Assembly: GCA_022844565.1 (NCBI GenBank)
Contig: JALHLK010000004.1
Coordinates: 62,001-126,000, forward strand
Length of the DNA: 64,000 nucleotides
Direction of reading: 5' to 3'
Origin: Saprospiraceae bacterium
GTDB lineage: Bacteria > Bacteroidota > Bacteroidia > Chitinophagales > Saprospiraceae
Part shown: piece by piece, positions 1-8,640 of the stretch
Layout: each line of letters starts with the position of its first letter
Position numbering within the stretch: the stretch's first letter is position 1
The notes under the pieces: generated by a model
What the model saw: the letters and a program-made list of their open reading frames with translations, nothing else
The model's database searches: none
Told to the model about the DNA's origin: nothing
Translations under genes and position numbers: made by a program

Positions 1-341
1 AGATAGTCTTTCACACCTTTATCCATCAAGTAGGAATTGGCTAATTGACGTTTATAGCCATTCAATTCTTCTTTTAAACTTGGAATAGTATCTATTTTTT
101 GAGCTTTTGCTTCGTTGACTTTTAGTTTAAATCTGGTGTAAAGATCAAGGTACTCGGCTATTGAGGCCTTGGAATAATTAGCATCTTTACCATTATTTTT
201 TTCATAAATATATTTGAACTCACCCACACTTACTGGTAAATTTCCAACTGTAAGTAAGGTTTCTTTATCTTCTTGAGCCAGTAGTGAGGCGCTCAATACA
301 CAAATGCTGAGTATTGTAGTTTTGATTTTTCTTAGATTCAT
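1..341 (-). CDS. SurA/PpiC-like peptidylprolyl isomerase, N-terminal part only
   Basis: The start codon is at 341 and the gene runs off the left edge, so only about 113 codons are visible. The product starts with a basic MNLRKIK segment and a hydrophobic stretch ending LLAQ near residue 22, which reads as a Sec signal peptide. It continues with LLTVGNLPVSVGEFKYIY and a helical stretch (YLDLYTRFKLKVNEAK), the pattern of the N-terminal chaperone region of Bacteroidota periplasmic SurA-type foldases. The parvulin domain itself would lie outside the window, so the catalytic assignment is inference from the N-terminus. Expected role: folding of outer membrane proteins in the periplasm. Confidence 0.72.
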   Translation of the reverse strand, partial: MNLRKIKTTILSICVLSASLLAQEDKETLLTVGNLPVSVGEFKYIYEKNNGKDANYSKASIAEYLDLYTRFKLKVNEAKAQKIDTIPSLKEELNGYKRQLANSYLMDKGVKDY

Positions 342-403
342 GCTTTTTGTTACGATAATATTTTGCAAAATTATAATTTTAAATCAGTTGTTAATAGAAA
401 TAA

Positions 404-1039
404 TTATTTTTTAATGTTTTTGTTACTTTTATTAGTCCATTCAAAAGAATTAATGATCGCATCTATATCTTTTTTAATAAAGTCGTAAATGATTTTGGTA
501 GAATCTTGATTTACTCTGTCATTAAAATATAAAGAAGCTCTAATAAAATGTTGAGTAGAGTCGGTTAGAAAAAATTGTAATGGTGAAGCTACGTTGCCAT
601 CAATTTCAAATAACAAACCATACACCTTAGCATCTTTATTTTCGATAATACTTTCCTTGCGAGCTAATGCCTTGATGTTATGTTCGTTTACCATTTTAAA
701 AGCATCATTTATATTGATATCTATGTCCTTATGGGAATTGACTTTCAAGTAACTAAAGTGTAAAGTGGTGTTGAGCGATTTTGAATTTAAATCAAACCAA
801 CATGGATATTTATAGTTTTCTTCAAATCTAATGCTGTCTTTACCGTATGCAAGATAATCAGGGTGTTCGAAAGAAAAATCACACTCTTTATTGTCAAAAG
901 AAATAAAATTCCTGTCAGGAAATTCTACTTTTGGAAACATCCGAGGTTTGGCAATAGGTCCTTCTGTCGAATTACACGCTATCACAAAAAAGCTTATAGC
1001 GTAGGTAAATATAAAGACAAACTGTTTATTAACTTTCAT
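404..1039 (-). CDS. gldD: Gliding motility lipoprotein GldD
   Basis: A 211-residue protein with a lipoprotein signal peptide (hydrophobic residues 8-21, lipobox FVIAC, Cys about residue 22). The mature part has the GldD pattern: a proline-rich PKVEFPDRNF start, CDFSFEHPDY, CWFDL, then in the C-terminal half FEIDGNVASPLQFFLTDST and HFIRASLYF. GldD is a periplasm-facing lipoprotein needed for gliding and type IX secretion in flavobacteria. It lies immediately after gldE and overlaps it by 11 bases, as is usual in Bacteroidota, so the two are probably co-transcribed. The presence of gldD does not prove that this organism glides, since the T9SS is used for secretion without gliding too. Confidence 0.9.
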   Translation of the reverse strand: MKVNKQFVFIFTYAISFFVIACNSTEGPIAKPRMFPKVEFPDRNFISFDNKECDFSFEHPDYLAYGKDSIRFEENYKYPCWFDLNSKSLNTTLHFSYLKVNSHKDIDININDAFKMVNEHNIKALARKESIIENKDAKVYGLLFEIDGNVASPLQFFLTDSTQHFIRASLYFNDRVNQDSTKIIYDFIKKDIDAIINSFEWTNKSNKNIKK

Positions 1040-2453
1040 TATTGTTGATGCGAAGATTGACTTTTTCCACTCTTCTTTCCGTCGATGATACTACCTTAAA
1101 CGTAAGTTCTTTAATGTTTATTACTCTTTCTGCTTTTGGAATTACACCAAATTGTTCAACCAATAGACCTCCAATTGAGTCAGCATTTTGAGTTACATCG
1201 TCAAAATAATAGTTTTTATAACTTATAACTTTGCAGATATCGTTAAGTAACGTTTTTCCCTCAAATATATAGTTATGTTCGTCGAGTTTGATATAGTCGA
1301 TTTCTTGTTCTGTATCAAATTCATCTTTGATTTCTCCTATTATTTCTTCCATAATATCTTCTAAAGTTACTATGCCAACAGTACCGCCAAACTCATTGAC
1401 AACAATGGCCATGTGCAATCTATTGGTTTGAAACTCTGTAAGAAGTTGATCAATCTTTTTTGTTTCAGGAATGTAAAGTAGCTCTTTTCTGACTAATGAT
1501 TGCCACTCAAATTCTTTTGATTCTTGGGTATACCCTAAAAGATCTTTTACATATAAAATACCACTCAATTGATCTAAATCTTCTTCATATACGGGTAGTC
1601 TACTATATCCAGCATCTTTTACAATCTTAAACATTTCGGTAAAGTCCAATGTGCGCTCCAATGCGATCACATCCACTCGGGGTTTCATAACCTGTTTTGC
1701 AGCTGTTTCACCGAAATTTACGATGCTTTTTAGGATATCAGCTTCTCTTGATTCACCTTGTACATCAGGTACTGTCAGGTCTATTGCTTTGTCAATATCC
1801 TCTCGACTCGTAGTGAAATAATTTTCCTTATGTTTATGCAACCTAAGTTCTATCAATGAAGACCAATTTGTAAGAATTTTAGTAAAGGGATGGAATAACT
1901 TCATCAAGAAGTTTAATGGATTTACCATTAACTTTGCGATAAACATCTTATTCATTCCACTATAGATCTTTGGTATTATCTCCCCAAAAAGTAATAAAAC
2001 GATCGTGACAAGGACTGTTGTAATCAAGAATTGAATAGTAACCGCTAGGCCGGAATATGAAAATAATCCACCGAAGACAAAATCATTCAGGTATTTAGCA
2101 AAATTCTCAATATTACTTGCTGGAAGTAAAGTAGTCAGCATAATTTGTGATACTACGATTATAGCAACATTCACAAAGTTGTTACTTATTAAAATGGTGG
2201 CCAAAAGTTTTTCTGACTTGCTTAAGAGATGGAGAATCTTTTTTGAAACAGCGTCATCTTTATCCTCCAATTGTGCAGTTTCATTTGGATTGAGTCCAAA
2301 ATAGGCTACTTCGGACGCAGATATTAGACCTGAGCAAGTTATAAGAATCAAAAGGATTGGTCCATAAATACCAACCACAGTAATTGAATCAGCTAAAGCT
2401 AGCCAAACGAAATATAAATTGTAATAAGATAAGAGGTAGGGATCTGGATCCAA
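1029..2453 (-). CDS. gldE: GldE, CNNM/HlyC-CorC-type membrane protein with CBS pair
   Basis: A 474-residue protein: DUF21/CNNM transmembrane domain (about residues 20-190, with the family-typical GLISASEVAYFGL and FGEIIPKIY), a CBS pair (about 210-330, including VMKPRVDVIAL and GTVGIVTLEDIMEEIIGEI) and a C-terminal CorC_HlyC/transporter-associated domain (about 350-465). CNNM proteins are linked to Mg2+ transport; GldE is the paralogue that works with GldD in gliding and secretion. The only start that fits the reading frame upstream of the first membrane helix is TTG at 2453. Order ssb-gldE-gldD on the same strand is conserved in the phylum. Confidence 0.9.
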   Translation of the reverse strand: MDPDPYLLSYYNLYFVWLALADSITVVGIYGPILLILITCSGLISASEVAYFGLNPNETAQLEDKDDAVSKKILHLLSKSEKLLATILISNNFVNVAIIVVSQIMLTTLLPASNIENFAKYLNDFVFGGLFSYSGLAVTIQFLITTVLVTIVLLLFGEIIPKIYSGMNKMFIAKLMVNPLNFLMKLFHPFTKILTNWSSLIELRLHKHKENYFTTSREDIDKAIDLTVPDVQGESREADILKSIVNFGETAAKQVMKPRVDVIALERTLDFTEMFKIVKDAGYSRLPVYEEDLDQLSGILYVKDLLGYTQESKEFEWQSLVRKELLYIPETKKIDQLLTEFQTNRLHMAIVVNEFGGTVGIVTLEDIMEEIIGEIKDEFDTEQEIDYIKLDEHNYIFEGKTLLNDICKVISYKNYYFDDVTQNADSIGGLLVEQFGVIPKAERVINIKELTFKVVSSTERRVEKVNLRINNNES

Positions 2454-2477
2454 AGCACTTTATTTAATTAAACCATA

Positions 2478-2496
2478 GTTTTAATCTGATTAAAAC
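2478..2496. other. Perfect AT-rich hairpin between ssb and gldE
   Basis: GTTTTAAT and ATTAAAAC form a perfect 8-bp stem around a 3-base loop in the 60-base gap between the ssb stop and the gldE start. On the transcribed (minus) strand it is not followed by a U-run, so it is more likely a weak pause, attenuator or RNA processing site than a full terminator. Function is inference. Confidence 0.35.
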
Positions 2497-2513
2497 TTAT
2501 TCTATTCTTTCTT

Positions 2514-2990
2514 TTAAAAAGGTAAGTCATCTTCATTATCGCCAAGAAAATCGGGCTTTTCTTCCTTAATGACTTGATCTGTTTTTTGTGTATAACTTGG
2601 CCCACCACTCACGGGTGCTCTATAGTCATCTTCAGTAGGCAAAGGAGGTGCGTCATAACCTCTTTCTCTTTTTTCAAAAGACTTCAAAGTCAGTGCCTCT
2701 ATTTCGGTCACATATTTATCTACGCCATTAGGGTCTTTGTAGCTTCTGGTCTTAAGTTTGCCTTCTACAAATATTGTATTGCCCTTTTTCATGTTTTTTT
2801 CAGCGTTTTCAGCTAATGATCTCCATGCTACAATGTTATGCCATTCCGTTAAATTTTGCCAATTTCCATCTTTATCTTTATAACTTTCATTAGTGGCTAA
2901 TGTCAACCTTGCAACAGAGCTCCCATTTTCTAAGTGCCTTACTTCAGGGTCTTTTCCTAAATTACCTATTAAAATTACTCTATTATACAT
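2514..2990 (-). CDS. ssb: Single-stranded DNA-binding protein
   Basis: 158 residues. The N-terminal OB fold (about residues 1-108) begins MYNRVILIGNLGKDPEVR and contains LTLATNESYKD, LTEWHNIVAWRSLAENAEK and GKLKTRSYKD, all typical of bacterial SSB. A disordered linker leads to the acidic tail DNEDDLPF, the conserved C-terminal peptide that binds partner proteins of replication and repair. Length matches the family. It lies 60 bases before gldE on the same strand. The symbol is secure for the family; whether it is the only ssb of the genome cannot be told from here. Confidence 0.96.
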   Translation of the reverse strand: MYNRVILIGNLGKDPEVRHLENGSSVARLTLATNESYKDKDGNWQNLTEWHNIVAWRSLAENAEKNMKKGNTIFVEGKLKTRSYKDPNGVDKYVTEIEALTLKSFEKRERGYDAPPLPTEDDYRAPVSGGPSYTQKTDQVIKEEKPDFLGDNEDDLPF

Positions 2991-3349
2991 TTTCTCTTTA
3001 TGCTTAATTATGCTATCAAAAAATGCAAATATATTAATTTTTGTTCAATCATAATTCTTTAAGAGTATTTTTAACCAAGATTTTGAAATCCGAGTTAATG
3101 TTTTCAGTAAGGAAACTTTCTAAAAACCACTTAAATTATGAAATTTAAGCTTCTTAAATTATTAAATAGTATTTGATTTAAGTAAGATGTTAATTGATTT
3201 TAGGTATATTATTTTGTTTTACTCAAGATTTTGATCAATTAATTTGTGAAGATAAATATAATTAAATTTTGACGAAGATTTAAATTGAATTCTTTGGATA
3301 ATATCTAACTTCATTTTATGTTTGTCGCCTTACTTTAAATCAAAACGAT
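2991..3349. other. Divergent intergenic region of ssb and nhaD-like gene
   Basis: About 360 AT-rich bases between the leftward ssb and the rightward antiporter gene. Apart from the promoter noted at 3293-3324 I see no ORF, tRNA, strong hairpin or repeat here. Confidence 0.5.
3293..3324 (+). promoter_or_regulatory. Bacteroidota-type promoter of the antiporter gene
   Basis: TTTG at 3293-3296 and TATGTTTG at 3317-3324, with 20 bases between them, match the -33 (TTTG) and -7 (TAnnTTTG) elements of the Bacteroidota housekeeping sigma factor. The start codon at 3350 would follow a leader of roughly 20 bases. Predicted by pattern only. Confidence 0.5.
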
Positions 3350-4714
3350 ATGGCATCATTAGTAATTCTTATTTTTGTAATTGGATATCTATCTATTGTT
3401 TTCGAACATCCACTAAGACTTGACAAGTCAGTTCCTGCGCTACTCATGGGGTCTTTGTCATGGGCAGTATTGGCAATAGGATATCACAATGGTAGTTTAG
3501 ACATTGTAGATTCGCACAATCATGCATTTAGTATGGTAGGGGGCCACTCCGAAGCAGCAGAAGAGGGATTTTCGGGAGCCTTGATGCACCATTTGGGCAA
3601 GATTGCTGAGATCTTAATATTTTTAATTGGAGCAATGACCATTGTAGAATTGATGGATTTGCATAGAGCATTTTCCATTATAAAAGATTGGATCAAGACA
3701 ACAAACAAAGTAAAATTGCTTTGGATTGTTGGGTTTTTGGGATTTTTTCTGTCTTCGATCATAGATAATTTGACTGCCACTATTGTACTTATATCGATTT
3801 TGAGAAAACTTGTACCAGACAAGAATGATAGAATTTGGTTTGTATCATTGATAATAATTGCAGCAAACGCGGGTGGGGCATGGTCTCCAATAGGTGATGT
3901 TACCACCACCATGCTTTGGATTAGTAAAAAGGTAACCGGTGAAGGATTGGTATCTTGGCTTTTTCTTCCATCTTTGGTTAGTTTTTTAGTGCCATTAATC
4001 ATCGCTTCCTTTATGAAACCTTTTCAAGGAAATCTAAAGGTAGAAAATGAAGAAGAATCTCTTGATGAAGAACGAAAATTGTTGTCGAGCAGAACTATGT
4101 TATTTTTGGGATTAGGAATGATTGTATTTGTGCCTATTTTTAAAGCATTAACTCATTTACCCCCTTACATCGGTATGATGTTGAGTCTAGGTATTGTATG
4201 GTTGGTATCCGAATATATTCACCCTGAAGAAGATTTTGATAAAGAGAGAAAGCATCTATATACAGCACATAAAGCTTTGTCAAGGATAGAGATGACAAGT
4301 ATACTTTTCTTTTTGGGTATTTTACTTACCGTGTCTTGCCTAGAAACATTAAAAATGGGTGACGTAGGAACGTTGAGGTATGCAGCAGAAGGCTTAGAAA
4401 AAGCAATTCCTAATATGGATATTGTCATTTTCTTAATAGGAATGTTTAGTGCTGTAATAGATAACGTTCCATTAGTTGCTGCAACCATGGGTATGTTCAC
4501 AGAGCCGATAGATGCTAAAATTTGGCATTATATTGCTTATGCAGCAGGCACAGGGGGAAGTATGTTGATTATTGGTTCAGCTGCAGGAGTTGCCGCGATG
4601 GGAATGGAGAAGATCAATTTTATATGGTACTTCAAAAAAATAGCTTTACTGGTATTTGTTGGCTATGTAGCTGGTACGATTGTTTTCTTGGTCGAACAGA
4701 GTATTTTCTCATAA
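3350..4714 (+). CDS. nhaD: NhaD-type Na+/H+ antiporter
   Basis: A 454-residue polytopic inner membrane protein of the ion transporter superfamily with about 11-12 hydrophobic segments. Family-typical stretches are SSIIDNLTATIVLISIL, NAGGAWSPIGDVTTTMLW in the first half and FSAVIDNVPLVAATMGMF and GTGGSMLIIGSAAGVAAMG in the second, the inverted-repeat core with the Asp-Asn and Gly-rich re-entrant loops. NhaD exchanges cytoplasmic Na+ or Li+ for protons, important for salt and alkali tolerance. It starts behind its own predicted promoter and is followed after 24 bases by the polyprenyl synthase gene, so the two may be co-transcribed. The exact ion is inferred from the family. Confidence 0.88.
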   Translation: MASLVILIFVIGYLSIVFEHPLRLDKSVPALLMGSLSWAVLAIGYHNGSLDIVDSHNHAFSMVGGHSEAAEEGFSGALMHHLGKIAEILIFLIGAMTIVELMDLHRAFSIIKDWIKTTNKVKLLWIVGFLGFFLSSIIDNLTATIVLISILRKLVPDKNDRIWFVSLIIIAANAGGAWSPIGDVTTTMLWISKKVTGEGLVSWLFLPSLVSFLVPLIIASFMKPFQGNLKVENEEESLDEERKLLSSRTMLFLGLGMIVFVPIFKALTHLPPYIGMMLSLGIVWLVSEYIHPEEDFDKERKHLYTAHKALSRIEMTSILFFLGILLTVSCLETLKMGDVGTLRYAAEGLEKAIPNMDIVIFLIGMFSAVIDNVPLVAATMGMFTEPIDAKIWHYIAYAAGTGGSMLIIGSAAGVAAMGMEKINFIWYFKKIALLVFVGYVAGTIVFLVEQSIFS

Positions 4715-4738
4715 TATCGTCTTTAAGATTTTATTTTT

Positions 4739-5728
4739 GTGGTTATAATCCAAAAGTCTGCTGCTTTATTCGAAGAAAAGATTGCTAATTACCTAAAGGA
4801 ACAAAGTAGTCCTCAATCATTATATATTCCCATGGAGTATATGATACAAATTGGTGGAAAAAGATTGAGGCCAGCCGTTTTGATGGCTACATCTTATTAT
4901 TATAATACTCATCTATTAGAATCTTCTGTTGATGCTGCATTGGCTGTAGAGGTCTTTCATAATTTCACATTGATTCATGATGATATCATGGACGCTGCCT
5001 CTTTGCGTAGAGGAAACCCTACAGCACATATGAAGTATGGTATCGATTCTGCGATTTTGACGGGTGATGTCATGCTCATAAAATGTTATGATTTATTGAT
5101 GAGGTACCCTCCAGATGTCGCCTTACCTTTAGTTAAAGTCTTTAATAAAATGGCGATAGAGTTGTGTGAAGGACAAAGACTTGACATGGACTTTGAGAAG
5201 AGATTTGATGTGTCTATCTACGAGTATATAGAGATGATTACTTTTAAGACATCCGTATTATTAGGTGCCTCCATGCAGATGGGTGCTATTATTGCATCTG
5301 CAAGCGAAGAGGAAGAGCGGGCCATTTATGAGTTTGGTAAAAATATTGGTATTGCATTCCAAATTCAAGATGATATACTTGATATTTATGGAGAAGAAGC
5401 CGAGGTAGGTAAAAGGAAAGCTGGCGATATCATCCAAAATAAAAAGACCTATTTATACTTAAAAGCACTTGAATTAGCAGAAGGTGTGCAAAAAGAGTAT
5501 TTAACAGATGTATACATGACTTCCTCATTATCATTAGAAGAAGAAGTTATTAAGATAGATAAAGTAACCAAAATTTTTGACTCATTGGTAGTCAGAGAAT
5601 ACGCAAATCAACTCAAAGATGCATATAGAGATTTGGCATTGTCACATTTGGTTAATGCAGGATTTGGTAATGAAGGTATAGAGGAGTTTAAACTTTTTGC
5701 AGATTATTTATTAAACCGTACCGTCTAG
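4739..5728 (+). CDS. Polyprenyl (octaprenyl-type) diphosphate synthase
   Basis: A 329-residue all-helical trans-isoprenyl diphosphate synthase. The first Asp-rich motif is DDIMD (in LIHDDIMDAASLRRGNPT) and the second is DDILD (in IAFQIQDDILDIYG); the upstream GGKRLRPAVLM motif binds the allylic/isopentenyl diphosphate. It elongates isoprenoid chains by condensing isopentenyl diphosphate, most likely for the menaquinone side chain; chain length cannot be read from sequence alone. GTG at 4739 is the start. The 3' end overlaps the convergent metal permease gene by 18 bases. Confidence 0.9.
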   Translation: MVIIQKSAALFEEKIANYLKEQSSPQSLYIPMEYMIQIGGKRLRPAVLMATSYYYNTHLLESSVDAALAVEVFHNFTLIHDDIMDAASLRRGNPTAHMKYGIDSAILTGDVMLIKCYDLLMRYPPDVALPLVKVFNKMAIELCEGQRLDMDFEKRFDVSIYEYIEMITFKTSVLLGASMQMGAIIASASEEEERAIYEFGKNIGIAFQIQDDILDIYGEEAEVGKRKAGDIIQNKKTYLYLKALELAEGVQKEYLTDVYMTSSLSLEEEVIKIDKVTKIFDSLVVREYANQLKDAYRDLALSHLVNAGFGNEGIEEFKLFADYLLNRTV

Positions 5729-7201
5729 CGATTCTACAAGTACTTTTTTTGCAATGTGCGAAGGAATAAGTACAGGTTTACCATCTTTTTTTAAGATTTG
5801 AGCACTACCTTTATTTCTCATTACAAGTTTTATGGTTTCTAAAGGGCTTAAGCCTGACTCCCAGAGGAATGCTTCGACTTTGTCATTTAGCTGTTCTTTT
5901 AAAATGACATAAGCACTATTGAGCGGCACTTGGAATAAGTTTGTACCCACTGTGTGCTTTGGAATCGGAGACCCATGAGGATCTTTTTGTGGAAATCCAA
6001 GATTTTCATCTAGCTCACTTATAAAGTCATCTGTCATATGGTGCTCCAACCGTTCTGCATCATCATGTACTTGTTGCTTCTCCAATCCCATGTTTTTCAC
6101 TTGATAAGACTCCCACAACCGGTGAGCTCTTACAAGATCATCTGATTTTAATTCGCCATTTGGTGTTAATTTTATTTGGTTTTTCAAGATCACTCCTTTT
6201 TTCTGCATTTGTGCCAAACTGTTTTTGATCGTTTGTATAGGTCGATCCATTTCGGTTGATATGGACGATATGGTATGGGCTTTATTTTTATTTCTTATCA
6301 GATACTTGATGATATCTTCTTCCAAAATTCGACTTTGTTCACGAAAACTAAGCCACCACTTAAAAAATATTCCTTTTGAAGGTGAGAAAAACATCGCAGA
6401 TAGGTAAATAAAGGTAGCCACAAGTACAATGGCTGGTCCAGGGGTAGTATCGAAATAAATAGCTACGACAAATCCAAGAATACTGGATAGCAGACCTATT
6501 AATCCTGATAATATTATTACACTTTTAAGTCTATCTGACAGTAACAGAGCAGAAGCTGCTGGAGTCACCAACATGGCTACCACTAAGATTACACCTACGG
6601 CCCTTAATGCTACTACAACGGTAAAAGATAACACTAGCATCATTAAATAATGTACCTTATTGGCAGGTATACCCATTGTTACCGCAATGGTTGGCTGGAA
6701 AGTTGTTATAAAAAAGTAACGATAAAATAATATAATTGTTCCTACCACATACAGCATCACGATTAGACTGAGTACAAGATCTTCATTTGAAATACCCAAC
6801 ACATTACCAAATAAAAAGTCTTTTAGATCGATGTGCGTGCCTTGTTTGTGATTTAATGAGGATATGCCTATCACTCCTACAGAAAACATTGCAGTAAAAA
6901 CAATGCCAATTGCTGCATCATTTTTTGTATTAACCTTTTGCTGAATCCAAGTAATCAAAATTGCTGTAAAAAGACCAGCCACCACAGATCCAATAAAAAA
7001 CCCAATCGTACTGAAACCGATTAAGATATATGCAATAAAAATACCAGGAAGAATAGCATGCGACAATGCATCGCCAATGAGAGACATATTTCTTAATACT
7101 ATAAATGTGCCTAGAATACCACATGTCACTCCGATTATTCCTGCAGTGGCTAATGACCGCAGTGCCCAGGTTGATTGGAATATTTCAAATAAATAAGTCA
7201 A
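5711..7201 (-). CDS. Zn/Mn-type ABC permease fused to a DtxR/MntR-like metal-sensing domain
   Basis: 496 residues, against about 270-290 for a plain ABC-3 permease. Residues 1-275 form the ABC-3 membrane domain (about eight helices; NMSLIGDALSHAILPGI and RAVGVILVVAMLVTPAA are family-typical). From about residue 290 follow a winged helix (EEDIIKYLIRNK, ISTEMDRPIQTIKNSLAQMQ), then the metal-binding/dimerisation part of iron-dependent repressors (VRAHRLWESY, VHDDAERLEHHMTDD, DPHGSPIP) and a C-terminal SH3-like/FeoA-like segment. The His/Glu/Asp ligand pattern looks intact. No ATPase or binding-protein gene is adjacent, so the partners must be encoded elsewhere. TTG is the start at 7201. Such fusions occur in Bacteroidota annotations; whether the domain still binds DNA is unknown. 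Confidence 0.87.
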   Translation of the reverse strand: MTYLFEIFQSTWALRSLATAGIIGVTCGILGTFIVLRNMSLIGDALSHAILPGIFIAYILIGFSTIGFFIGSVVAGLFTAILITWIQQKVNTKNDAAIGIVFTAMFSVGVIGISSLNHKQGTHIDLKDFLFGNVLGISNEDLVLSLIVMLYVVGTIILFYRYFFITTFQPTIAVTMGIPANKVHYLMMLVLSFTVVVALRAVGVILVVAMLVTPAASALLLSDRLKSVIILSGLIGLLSSILGFVVAIYFDTTPGPAIVLVATFIYLSAMFFSPSKGIFFKWWLSFREQSRILEEDIIKYLIRNKNKAHTISSISTEMDRPIQTIKNSLAQMQKKGVILKNQIKLTPNGELKSDDLVRAHRLWESYQVKNMGLEKQQVHDDAERLEHHMTDDFISELDENLGFPQKDPHGSPIPKHTVGTNLFQVPLNSAYVILKEQLNDKVEAFLWESGLSPLETIKLVMRNKGSAQILKKDGKPVLIPSHIAKKVLVESLDGTV

Positions 7202-7232
7202 ATATATCCGATTTTGATTTTCAGTTTGTAAG

Positions 7233-7281
7233 AATACCGACTTCCTTTAAATTTTATTCAAAAACACAGGAAGTCGATATT
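7233..7281 (-). terminator. Long stem-loop between oxidoreductase and permease genes
   Basis: Arms 7233-7246 and 7268-7281 pair over 14 bases with one mismatch around a 21-base loop. It sits just after the stop of the leftward oxidoreductase gene and before the permease start. There is no clean U-run after the stem on the minus strand, so it is a possible terminator or RNA-stabilising hairpin rather than a canonical intrinsic terminator. Confidence 0.45.
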
Positions 7282-7290
7282 CGAAGCACT

Positions 7291-8628
7291 TTATATTATC
7301 ATTTTTGTTACCCCTGGTATTGCCACAGGATAATAACCATCAGCCTTAGGCATAATAGGAGGATTTGCATCCCAGGTATATGACGATGGTGTAAGATCTA
7401 AATTAGAATTTAAGGCTTTATCCCACTCTAACATTTTACCACTGTAGGTTGCCATTCTACCTAAGATTGCAGTCATTGTACTCTTAGCACCATTTTCTGT
7501 ATCATCAAATTTGTATTCTCCTTTTGAGATAGCATCAAATAACTCGTCATGTTCTGTCTGATAAGGATTGTTTTCTGTTTTTTTATCAAATTGGAACAAT
7601 ACTTTTCCGGTATTATCTTTAATATTAGCCTCTCCACAGAAAATTTTACCCTTGGTGCCAATAAGAAGTTCATCTACTTTACTCATCGTATTAGGAATAT
7701 GTCTACATTGACTATTCATAATACTGCCATCTGCATAATGAAATTCTACATAGTGGTGATCAAAAATCTCGCCATGATCTTTTCCATTTCGTACTTCTCT
7801 ACCTCCCATACCTTGGGCCTTAATAGGATACATACCTTTAAACCAGTTTACCACGTCTATATTATGAATGTGTTGTTCATTGATATGATCTCCACAAAGC
7901 CAATTAAAGTAATACCAATTTCTCATTTGGTATTCCATTTCAGTTTGACCTTCCTTACGTTTTCTTACCCACACACCGTCATTATTCCACCAAACTTGTG
8001 ATGCAACGATATCTCCTATCAGATCTTTACGCTCATACAATGCTCTGTAGGAGTTTTGATAGTGTCTTTGTAATCCTACAACTACATTGAGCTTTTTAGC
8101 CTTTGCAATTTTTGCTGCTTCTAGCACTTTTCTAATGCCTACAGGATCAACCGCTAATGGTTTTTCCATGAAAATATGTTTGCCTTGATTTACTGCTTCT
8201 TGGAAATGGAGTGGCCTAAATCCTGGAGGCGCTGTGAGTATCACAACATCCGCAAGTTCAATAGCTTTTTTGTAACCTTCAAAACCAACAAATTTTCTAT
8301 CTTCCGTTACATCAATTTTATCTTTAATGTTTCCTTTGCCTCCACTCCAGTCCGAAATGTCGTCAGATGTTAAGCTTTTATAACACTTATCGATGTTGTC
8401 ACGAAAAGCGTCTACCATTGCGACCAACTTCACATTTTGTTTGGTAGAAAGTGCTTGCATCGCTGCTCCTGTGCCTCTTCCTCCACAACCTATGACGGCT
8501 ACTTTTATAGCATCATCAACACTATTAAAATACCCTGCTTGCCCAATGATTGGAGCGGTAAGCATAGCCCCTGTCAATAACGATGAAGTTTTTATGAACT
8601 CTCGTCTTGCTGTACTTTTCTTATTCAT
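7291..8628 (-). CDS. Gfo/Idh/MocA family oxidoreductase, exported
   Basis: 445 residues. A Tat-like leader (ARREFIKTSSLLTGAMLTAP) is followed by the Rossmann motif VAVIGCGGRGTGAAM and, near residue 150, the EKPLAVDP motif that carries the catalytic Lys of the family. The C-terminal part (about 190-430) is the alpha/beta substrate domain. Members oxidise or reduce sugars and related polyols with NAD(P); exported members with this leader are common in Bacteroidota and Planctomycetes and are often tied to glycoside or sugar-acid breakdown. It is preceded by an FGE-fold gene 12 bases upstream and lies opposite a sugar isomerase-like gene, which supports a carbohydrate role. The substrate is unknown. 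Confidence 0.88.
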   Translation of the reverse strand: MNKKSTARREFIKTSSLLTGAMLTAPIIGQAGYFNSVDDAIKVAVIGCGGRGTGAAMQALSTKQNVKLVAMVDAFRDNIDKCYKSLTSDDISDWSGGKGNIKDKIDVTEDRKFVGFEGYKKAIELADVVILTAPPGFRPLHFQEAVNQGKHIFMEKPLAVDPVGIRKVLEAAKIAKAKKLNVVVGLQRHYQNSYRALYERKDLIGDIVASQVWWNNDGVWVRKRKEGQTEMEYQMRNWYYFNWLCGDHINEQHIHNIDVVNWFKGMYPIKAQGMGGREVRNGKDHGEIFDHHYVEFHYADGSIMNSQCRHIPNTMSKVDELLIGTKGKIFCGEANIKDNTGKVLFQFDKKTENNPYQTEHDELFDAISKGEYKFDDTENGAKSTMTAILGRMATYSGKMLEWDKALNSNLDLTPSSYTWDANPPIMPKADGYYPVAIPGVTKMII

Positions 8629-8640
8629 GACTTAACGATT

